A stretch of DNA of 14,925 nt from Candidatus Symbiothrix sp. (GTDB taxonomy: Bacteria > Bacteroidota > Bacteroidia > Bacteroidales > Azobacteroidaceae): positions 1-14,925 of the forward strand of contig JAISXN010000207.1 in NCBI GenBank assembly GCA_031270525.1, in the 5' to 3' direction. Within the stretch, counting starts at the first letter, position 1; the number at the start of each line of letters is the position of its first letter. The notes below the pieces were generated by a model. It was not told the DNA's origin, made no database searches, and saw only the letters and a program-made list of their open reading frames with translations. Of this stretch, positions 5,681 through 13,600 are shown piece by piece. Both the position numbers and the translations under genes were made by a program.

Positions 5681-8044
5681 TTATTTGATAGGTATATTAA
5701 TTGTAAATATATTGCGAAAAGTTGGATTATTAATGCAAGCTTTGAATACTGTTGGTCCTGTTATAAAATTAGAATAATGAACCACTTCAAATGCTAACTC
5801 ATCGGTTAATGTTTGGGCTGCGACACGAATTTTTTCTTTATCGCGCTCATCTAATTTTTTAATTAATTTATCTTTATCATCACTATTTTTATAGCAATAT
5901 AATGCAGGTATATGCAGTGGATATATTTCATTACTTTTATGATCAACTGAACCTCTAAATGCAGTACAAATTTTGTCAACAAAGAACATTCCTAATCCCA
6001 TTCCTCTGGTTTTATTATTGTTATCCCCACGCTCAAATAGTTTATAGATTTGTCTCCCTTCTTCTATTTTTTGGCCATAGTTAACTACTTCAATAATAAG
6101 TCTATCATCTCCTTGTCGTTTTGCACTAATATAAATTTTTATTCCGTAATATCCATGTTTAATCGCATTATCAATTAAATTGAATATTGCATGGTCAAAA
6201 TATAGCTTATCTAAATTAGCGCTTTGATAATTTTGAGATTGAGAATAATAAATCTTTTGATCTCTATCATCTGCCTTATCAGACATCATTTTTTTCATTT
6301 TATACAATAATGGATGAATTTGGACAAACTCTTTTTCAAGAATAATATCATTGAAAATGATTGATGGGCGATTAAGAACAGCGTTTAGATGCAGAATTTG
6401 TTCAATAACGTTTTCTTTATAATGTTTAAACTTATCATATTTCTCTTCATATTCTGGAAATAACTCTCTTGGGAAAGTTTTATATATTGGAAAATCAATT
6501 TTATGTTCCATAACATTGAGAGCAGGTAATGTAAAATGAGCAGATTCATGTGTAGTTTCCGAAATGACTGTTTCTAACATATATTCCATAAAAGACCCTC
6601 TAATATATGCATAATTTTGAAACGCCATTGTATAAAAAGCATTTAAAGCTTCTTCATAAATAAGATAAGCCTTTTCATCTTCAATAATGCCGGAATTATT
6701 ATCTCTTTCCCATATAATGTATGAAAATTTTTCATCAATTAATTTTTTTATAATTAAAGTATCTCGTTGTTTATCATACCCCTTTTGAATCAAATCACTT
6801 CCTATCCTATTTATAATCTTAGACATTTCTTCTTTGGAAAGATTTTCTATTTTTTCAATTTTAAAATCTTTATCTGTAGGAATTGTAAAGACATAATCTT
6901 TACATTTTGATATATAATCTTGTTCGTCTATATTACTATTAGACCATCCAATAGGGATATATTTGTTATTTTCATCATTCATCGGAAGTGCAAACATTCT
7001 CACAAATCCATCTCGCTTGCTGCCAAATCTTTCATGTACAATAGATAATGAATTGCTTAAAGCTTTGTAAAATTTATAAGAAATACGATTGTCACGTATT
7101 CTAATATCACCAGTCCCATTAATAATCTCTTTCCGAATCGTTTTGAAAGACTCTCTGATATAATCGTTATTGCGATGATCTATTTTACTTTCTAATCTTC
7201 CTTCAAACACTTCAATCCTGTTAATAATGGCATTTAACTTTGCATTCCACTTATCTTCATCAATTTTATACCCTTCGAGCATTTCACGAATAGATTGACA
7301 ACGCAAATGGTCACATTGTATATATTCAGGACAATTATTAAATGCAGAGTCTTTGCTAAAATTATCTTTCGGCATTTGTCCCAACATTAAACAAGCAACA
7401 AATTGTCCTTTAGCAAAAATAGGAAACATGGTTTCTTCTAATAAGGATACTCTACAAGTATAATGCACACATAAACGATTTCCTATCTTTTTTAATTTCA
7501 ATTTTGTATATTCTAAATCCTCTTGATCATTGAACAGCTTAATAATTCTCTTTAAATTTTTATCATACTCATCTGAAGGATATTTCATCCCTTTAAAAGA
7601 ATCATCTGCAAAAATTCCAACTCGGCTATCTTGTCTAAAACAAAAATCAATCGCCGATTTATGACACATTCTAAATCCCTTAAAACATGCTTCATTTAAT
7701 TCAAAAGTACCACTATCAATACGAATAATTTCACGCTCATTTATTATCTGCTTGATACGTATATCAACCGGGGTATTATAAAAAATTGTTCTTCCTTCAT
7801 TTGAATGAGATTCTTGTTTCGCCGTTTCTGCATTTTCATCTATTGGAGAAAAATTTTTAGGAACAATTTGAAACATTGACAATGTAGTTTTTACATTTGT
7901 ATCATGAGATAAATCAGCTAAAAATCCTCTAATGTAATCAGGATAATAAATGCCATCTGATTTAAAATCAGCACTTTCTTCAGTTTTGCCTTGTGCAAGA
8001 CTAAGAAAAGATGGTTGAATAGGCCAAGTATCATTTAATAACAT
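5681..8044 (-). CDS. Soluble histidine kinase with PocR-like Cys-rich sensor region
   Basis: The 787-residue protein has no signal peptide or membrane helix, so it should be cytoplasmic. The ATPase domain is clear: N box NLIDNAIKHG (622-631, N626), G1-like VNYGQKI (654-660, Asn in place of the usual Asp), F box YKLFERG (667-673) and G2 box GMGLGM (681-686). H499 in ETTHESAH, about 120 residues before the N box, is the best phosphoacceptor candidate; H503 is the alternative. Residues about 118-245 hold Cys pairs (C120, C127, C135, C192, C197) and a segment FPIFAKGQFVACLMLGQ resembling PocR-type sensory domains. About 65 residues (707-772) interrupt the ATPase fold before its last strand TFRNIFTINIPIK. 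It is the first gene of the leftward three-gene operon, which is AT-rich compared with its neighbours. The kinase call is firm, the PocR-like assignment moderate, the signal unknown. Confidence 0.87.
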   Translation of the reverse strand: MLLNDTWPIQPSFLSLAQGKTEESADFKSDGIYYPDYIRGFLADLSHDTNVKTTLSMFQIVPKNFSPIDENAETAKQESHSNEGRTIFYNTPVDIRIKQIINEREIIRIDSGTFELNEACFKGFRMCHKSAIDFCFRQDSRVGIFADDSFKGMKYPSDEYDKNLKRIIKLFNDQEDLEYTKLKLKKIGNRLCVHYTCRVSLLEETMFPIFAKGQFVACLMLGQMPKDNFSKDSAFNNCPEYIQCDHLRCQSIREMLEGYKIDEDKWNAKLNAIINRIEVFEGRLESKIDHRNNDYIRESFKTIRKEIINGTGDIRIRDNRISYKFYKALSNSLSIVHERFGSKRDGFVRMFALPMNDENNKYIPIGWSNSNIDEQDYISKCKDYVFTIPTDKDFKIEKIENLSKEEMSKIINRIGSDLIQKGYDKQRDTLIIKKLIDEKFSYIIWERDNNSGIIEDEKAYLIYEEALNAFYTMAFQNYAYIRGSFMEYMLETVISETTHESAHFTLPALNVMEHKIDFPIYKTFPRELFPEYEEKYDKFKHYKENVIEQILHLNAVLNRPSIIFNDIILEKEFVQIHPLLYKMKKMMSDKADDRDQKIYYSQSQNYQSANLDKLYFDHAIFNLIDNAIKHGYYGIKIYISAKRQGDDRLIIEVVNYGQKIEEGRQIYKLFERGDNNNKTRGMGLGMFFVDKICTAFRGSVDHKSNEIYPLHIPALYCYKNSDDKDKLIKKLDERDKEKIRVAAQTLTDELAFEVVHYSNFITGPTVFKACINNPTFRNIFTINIPIK

Positions 8045-8175
8045 AGCAAAATTTCTATTGTTTTGTCCCTAAAATTCAATAACACATAACAGCAAACGCT
8101 ATTATACATTTTTAAATTGGATAGTTATATTATGCTTTTGAATTACAATATAATCAAATTACTCAAAATTTACTT

Positions 8176-8205
8176 CAAAGGTAACAACAATATTTCAATT
8201 TCAAA
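8176..8205 (-). promoter_or_regulatory. Candidate promoter of the kinase-receiver-membrane operon
   Basis: Read on the - strand, TACCTTTG (8183-8176) fits the Bacteroidota -7 consensus TAnnTTTG exactly. A TTTG (8205-8202) lies 18 bases upstream in place of the -33 element. Transcription would begin about 120 nt before the kinase ATG at 8044. The -33 box falls within an A/T run, so the match there is weak evidence; the -7 box is good. Confidence 0.5.
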
Positions 8206-8244
8206 AAAAATCATCAAAAAATTTGCATATTTCATTTTTTTGAT
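8203..8244 (-). terminator. Possible AT-rich terminator downstream of tamL
   Basis: On the - strand a 9-bp inverted repeat (8244-8236 with 8221-8213, arm atcaaaaaa) with a 14-base loop is followed after two bases by a run of eight T (8210-8203). It lies about 100 nt past the tamL stop. The stem is almost all A:T and hence weak, and the element overlaps the kinase -33 box, so read-through from tamBL into the kinase genes is possible. Confidence 0.25.
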
Positions 8245-8341
8245 TACAACAGTTAAGAAATGAAGCAACTTAAGGAAACCCAGGCGATTCAGGAAGAAAA
8301 AAAGAGCGCAATAAATAATTGGAAAATAAGTCGCAAAACAA

Positions 8342-10675
8342 TCAAAACGGATACCCAATAGCCACATACATCGCCGAATCGTTCCAAATATTCCCTTTCA
8401 TAAAAACATAACGTTCACCTTCGGATTCTCCAGGGTCATATACCCGCGTTCCCACATCAAACCGCAAAATCAGAAAACTCAAATCGAATCGCAAACCAAA
8501 GCCTGTACCGACTGCCAATTCTTTGTAAAAGGAATTCCATTTGAAAAATCCGCCCGGTTGATTGGGATAATCTTTTACCGTCCAGATATTTCCGCAATCG
8601 ACAAACAGGGCGGGTTCTAACCAGTCGAGGATTTTGTAACGATATTCGGCGCTGAGAATAAAACTGATATCGCCGACATGGTAAACCATGCTGTTGGCGC
8701 CTTCTTTATTTAACGAACCCGGTCCTAAATACCTTGTCTTCCAACCTCTGACACTGTTGGGTCCGCCGGCGTAATATCTTTTTTCAAAGGGCATAATACT
8801 TGAGTTTCCATAGGGATATGCCAAGCCTAAACCGGCATGAAACGCAACTCCGCCGGTTTTACTTAACCGGATGGTTTCGGAATAATCAATATCGCCTTTC
8901 AAATACCGGGCAAAAGGATTTTTGAAAATTTCGTATTGTCCGTTTTCGTTCCGGGAAGCTTTAGACAAGGAAAAAATGCCGTTCAGAACGTTGCCTGAAG
9001 ATTCCGCATTGAAGCGCACGGTATATAAACGTTGACGGAATTGTCCGGAATTGGCGTTGGTATAAATCAGATTGTAACCGCTTCCTGCCGTAAATATATT
9101 GTCGTAGCTGTAACGAGTTAAAGAATCGACACGTTTGTTTAGGTAATCCTGAAAACTCGCTGATTTCCAAGGCATAGCCACATAGTTGACGTCGATTAAG
9201 TCAACCGTATGCGTCACGACATTATTGCGTCCCGACCACCGGAATTGCCAGTTGAAATTGAAAAAATCGCGGGTATATTGCGGTCTTTTCTGGATATTGA
9301 ATCCCAGGCGGTATTGTGTTTGGGCATTGTATCTGTCTTCCATGTAATTGTTTATGAAAGGAAGGTGAATTTTGGAAAAAGTCAGGGAAGGAGTAATTCC
9401 AAATTCATAAAAATTATAACCGAGAGCGTCGCTTTCTTCAACATTCACAAACTCGTAGGCTCCGTTGAGGCGGATATTGAATTGTTCCGAACCATTGAAA
9501 AGATTTTGGTTTCCATAATTAATATCTGCGGAAATACCCATATCGCCGGCCTTATTCGTACCGTTCAGACCGGTTTGAATGGTATGCATCTCGCCCGGGG
9601 AAAGATAAATTTCACAATCCAAAAGGCTTGAATCCGCATAATTTCCTTCTATGAATTTCACGTCCGCTCTTCCCACGCAATTCAGCGCCTGGAAGAGGTT
9701 GAGCGTCGATTCGGCAGCTTGTTCGCGGAACAATCCTCCGGGACGAATCCGTATTTTATCCGTAATTACTTTCGGACGAAGAAACCGGAGTTTATCGTAA
9801 TGAATATCAATGCCGTTTCCGGCAACGGAATCGACAATGGTATAATTTTCGCTGTTCACAAAATCGTATCCGCTGAGAACTTTTACTTTTTCGACGCCGA
9901 AAACCTTGGTTTGAGTCGTATCTTTCAGAATCAGCGTCAGATTTACCTCGTTGGATTGTAAAGCGGTATCGGCCAGGTAATGCAGATTGTCGATGGTCGA
10001 CAGGTAGTAACCATTGTTACGCAGGCGCTTGCTTACACGAGTCAGTTCCTGTTCGAGGACAGTCATATCGAAAATCGTACCGGGTTTGAGGATTGTGCCT
10101 TGGTTTCTTGAAAAAAGATTATTGCGGCTTATTCTTCTCCGGATTTGTTCGCGGGGAAAACGGGTTGAATCGGAGCTGTTTCTTTCGATACGGATTCCGT
10201 TTGCCAGATTATTCATGTCTTCATTCGGCAGACGAATTTCGTAATTTCTGATTTTATACGGAATTCCTTCATGAATATGATAATCGGCGGAAATTTTTTT
10301 ACCTGTCGTATCAAGGACGGCATGAACGTATGCATTCAAATAACCCCGGTTTTTCATTTCGATGGCCATTTCGTTAAGAGATTGATTAAGTAGTCTTTGA
10401 CTGAAAATAACCGGCGGATTTCCGATTTTACGAATCATCTTTTTGAACCACGAAGAATCGTTATCGACCCAATTGTAAATCATCAGGCCTAATTTAGGGT
10501 CATTGGGTTTTTGTTGTACAAATTCCGGCAAATTGGTTTTAGAGATGACATTCGAATCGGTTTCAAGGCTGATTTTATCCAGAAGGTATTGTCCTTCGGG
10601 AATATATTTGGTGGTGCTGCAGGCAAAAAAGAGCAGGCAAAAGGCGAACGGTAAAAAGTATTTTATTTTTCTCAT
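8342..10675 (-). CDS. tamL: TamL: lipoprotein BamA/TamA-family outer-membrane protein
   Basis: The 777-residue protein starts with a lipoprotein signal (MRKIKYFLPFAFCLLFFAC, acylated Cys C19) and the segment STTKYIPEGQYLLDKI that typifies Bacteroidota lipid-anchored TamA/BamA paralogues. POTRA-like regions follow in the N-terminal half, then a 16-strand-type beta-barrel. The barrel holds the hallmark loop-6 motif VRGW (V642-R643-G644-W645) within GGPNSVRGW, and the protein ends in an aromatic residue (AIGYPF) as Omp85 barrels do. TamL works with TamB in assembling outer-membrane proteins and moving lipids between the membranes; in some Bacteroidota it is reported essential. Its ATG overlaps the tamB stop as ATGA, implying translational coupling. 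Length and motifs are complete and there is no sign of damage. Confidence 0.92.
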   Translation of the reverse strand: MRKIKYFLPFAFCLLFFACSTTKYIPEGQYLLDKISLETDSNVISKTNLPEFVQQKPNDPKLGLMIYNWVDNDSSWFKKMIRKIGNPPVIFSQRLLNQSLNEMAIEMKNRGYLNAYVHAVLDTTGKKISADYHIHEGIPYKIRNYEIRLPNEDMNNLANGIRIERNSSDSTRFPREQIRRRISRNNLFSRNQGTILKPGTIFDMTVLEQELTRVSKRLRNNGYYLSTIDNLHYLADTALQSNEVNLTLILKDTTQTKVFGVEKVKVLSGYDFVNSENYTIVDSVAGNGIDIHYDKLRFLRPKVITDKIRIRPGGLFREQAAESTLNLFQALNCVGRADVKFIEGNYADSSLLDCEIYLSPGEMHTIQTGLNGTNKAGDMGISADINYGNQNLFNGSEQFNIRLNGAYEFVNVEESDALGYNFYEFGITPSLTFSKIHLPFINNYMEDRYNAQTQYRLGFNIQKRPQYTRDFFNFNWQFRWSGRNNVVTHTVDLIDVNYVAMPWKSASFQDYLNKRVDSLTRYSYDNIFTAGSGYNLIYTNANSGQFRQRLYTVRFNAESSGNVLNGIFSLSKASRNENGQYEIFKNPFARYLKGDIDYSETIRLSKTGGVAFHAGLGLAYPYGNSSIMPFEKRYYAGGPNSVRGWKTRYLGPGSLNKEGANSMVYHVGDISFILSAEYRYKILDWLEPALFVDCGNIWTVKDYPNQPGGFFKWNSFYKELAVGTGFGLRFDLSFLILRFDVGTRVYDPGESEGERYVFMKGNIWNDSAMYVAIGYPF

Positions 10676-13600
10676 TTGTCTTTCTGTTTTTTATTGGTTC
10701 TGAAACTCCGGAACAATTGTTTGAATGTTTTCCCCTGCCGTTTATACACAATACCGACGCCCTGCGTTGTTTTCGCTTTTTCGTAATACCGGTTGTTGGT
10801 AATATTGAAAAAGTGCAGCAGGACATTCCCTCCGGGAGATAATTTATATTCCAAGTCAAAATCGCCGGTGAAATTATCCGTTTGACCGCCCGGATTGGCG
10901 TTGGTGTGATAACCCAAAGTACTGTTTACCACCAACCGGTCATCGAACAGTTTCGTAGAAATATTCACGTCCATATCCATTTTCGACATGCTTCCGTCGC
11001 TGCTGTACAAATCCGTTCCGATTGTCCAGTTATCGCTCAGAACCCCTGCCAGTAAGCTGTTTAATTGCGAAGTGACGGACGAAGAAGCAATAGAAGTCCA
11101 GATGCTTGAACTGTTTGTTGTTTGAGCGCCGGAGCTGACCGGCATAAACGAACCGAGCGCCAGCAGATAAGCAATTTCTTTGATTTTGATGTCGTCGGTA
11201 TAAAGTAAACCGTCCAATTTCCGTTGGATTTCAGCCTGTTCATTCGGCAAAACCACTTGGTATTGCAGTTGCGGTTTTTTCATATTACCGCTTACCGTTA
11301 AAAGGCAATTCACAGGGATTTTGCCGGATGATGTAATTTCGGCAAAACTTGGGTCAAGGGAAGTCAGCGATGCTTTCAGACTATACACGGCCGTCAAGTC
11401 GAAAGTAGTATTCAACGGGTCGCCTTTGAAAACCAGTTTACCGCCGTTTCGGATATGAAAAATTTTCCTGGTGATGTTTTTCAGCGAGAGGGAACAATTC
11501 CCATCTTCCACAATATAATTTCCCAGCAAACTCATGTTCATGTTGTTTAAATCGTACGATAAACTGATGTTTCCGTTGCCTTGCACTTGCGCAATATCGC
11601 CGGTTGCCGGATTGAGAATAACGCCGGCGCTTAAACCCGGATTGACCGAAAATGTGAGGTTGAGTTTCATCGGAAGGGAAAGAGCGTCTTCACTGTCATT
11701 CCGCGCGGGAATGACAGGATGCAACGAGGGGATTTCCGCTTCCGCGGGAATGACTGCATCGACAAAAGTAATCCAACCGTAACGTTGCGCTTCAACCGTT
11801 TCGGGAATATTAGCCATGACCGAATTGGATTTTCCGTGAGTCAAATTCCCTTGTATGAGCCAATTCTTATTTTTCATGCTTACGTTGAGCTGTCCGTTTA
11901 TGTTGAGTCGTCCGAAAAACAAACTGTCGGTTTGATGAACATTGTTCAAAACCAAAAAGTTTTTGAAATCCACCGTTAACTTGGGATTCATGTTGGAGAA
12001 ATTTTTATATCCGATGGTTCCGTTGATTTTACCGGTTTGCCGATATTCATCATAAACGGTAAAATCTTTAAAGATAATTTTATCCGGTTGTAATTCAATC
12101 GAATCCGAGATCAGATACATCGTATTGAGTTTGGCAACACCGGCTTTTGCATTTCTCAAATACGCCCTTCCGGTCAGGGCGGGAGCGGAAATCTTACCGT
12201 CAATCCGGATTTTAGCGCTAAATTCTCCATCCAGACCATAAACGCTTCCGGCCAGATAATCGTCAAACCAGTTTAATTGAATTCCTTGGATATTGCCGGC
12301 TAAAGCAATCGAGTCTTTTCCCGGAAGCATAAATCCGGAAACGACGGACTCCCCCGTATTCGGATTGCTCAATGTCGCCCTTAAAAATAATCCTTGCCGG
12401 GCAGAACTCCATCCGCTTATCAGTCTGAGATTTCCGATTGAATCATTGTTAAATAAAATGTTGTTAACAGAAAAATTCCGTGTTATAACGCGCGGCTCGC
12501 TTGTCAGCCGGGACAGCGAAATTTCGCCCGAAACGCTTCCGGATATCGGAATATTGTATTTCAAGGCGTCTAAAATTGTCTTGATTTCGAAGCGGTTGAT
12601 ATCAACCAAAAGCGAATCGTTGCGATCTTCCGAAACGACGCCGTCGATTTTCAGGTATTCCGAAGAAGAGTGGCGCAAAGCGAAATTGTTGATTTCGTAG
12701 TGTTTATCACGGATATTTATTTGCGCGGGATAAATACGGAAAGCTGTTTCGTTCAAAGAAATTGAACCCGGATTTAATTCTATATGCATATCCGGAAACG
12801 TATTTTTCGCATTGCGGATAAACTCAATTTCCGCGTCGGTATTGCCGGTCAAGTCGTATTGATCGGAACGGTTATTTACATCTAACCGAACCGCTAACTT
12901 GTTTTGGTAGTTCGACAAATTCAGATGCAGTTTACTTGTATCCTTCGCACTGAAAAGGCAAAATGCAGTTGCATCAAAACTTACGAGCGAATCGCCCGAA
13001 TTGTATTTCCCCATAAGTATAGCCGAATCGGGGATTTCGCTTTCCATTCCCAGCAAATGCGAGACTGTATTGGCTTGACGAACGGCGATGAAAAAATTGA
13101 AGTTTTCCTCCGGAAGCTGGATTTTTCGCTTCTTTGAGACTTTTTCCGGAAACAAGGTCGGAAATGCTTGCTGAAGCGAACGGTTGATTCCATCATAAGT
13201 AAATATTCCTTTTCCTCTTACGTTCAGCACTTTAGAACGGACGTTCAATTGTTTTTGCCTGTTTGAACCGGCAATGTAATTTATCGTAATCGGAGAATCG
13301 TTGAAAATTCCGGTTTGCGTTGAAAACCTCAAACTGTCTATCATAGCGGAAGCCGTCATCGTTTCGGGATTAAAACCTTTAACGTGCGCATCGACAAGAC
13401 CGGACAATTTTGCGCCGGGATATTCCGGTAACCAATTCAAAATATCCAAACGGACTCCGTACAAGTTTGCATGCAAGCTTGCTTCCTGATTTTTCTCGTT
13501 CAGATTGGCGCTTCCGCGTAATGTCAAGGGCAGATTTTCGTCCCCGGAATTTATATCAATTTCAATATTTTCATTGATATAACTTGCTTTGATTGAAACA

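Larger units (their letters stand above)
8045..8341. other. Intergenic region between tamL and the kinase operon
   Basis: This 297-base AT-rich gap separates the tamL stop from the kinase start, both on the - strand. It holds the candidate kinase promoter and a possible AT-rich terminator. A 33-codon + strand frame (8260-8361) runs into the tamL 3' end and has no support as a gene. The rightward edge of the AT-rich block appears to fall at about 8250-8340. No attachment site or tRNA was seen. Confidence 0.5.

Noticed and set aside
8170..8367. 65-codon leftward frame between tamL and the kinase, and a 33-codon rightward frame at 8260-8361
   Set aside because: Both overlap the tamL 3' end, are low-complexity A/T-driven sequence, and show no ribosome site or recognisable motif.
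9209..9631. 140-codon antisense frame within tamL
   Set aside because: It is the shadow of the well-supported tamL beta-barrel coding sequence.
11692..11754. CRISPR array at the repeated cgcgggaatgac
   Set aside because: There are only two copies, inverted as well as direct, with no regular spacers, and it lies inside a coding frame.
11534..11979. Rightward frames spanning the tamB palindrome
   Set aside because: They are antisense to tamB, and part of the translation (RFRGNDC-like) is the usual product of reading a palindromic repeat on its other strand.
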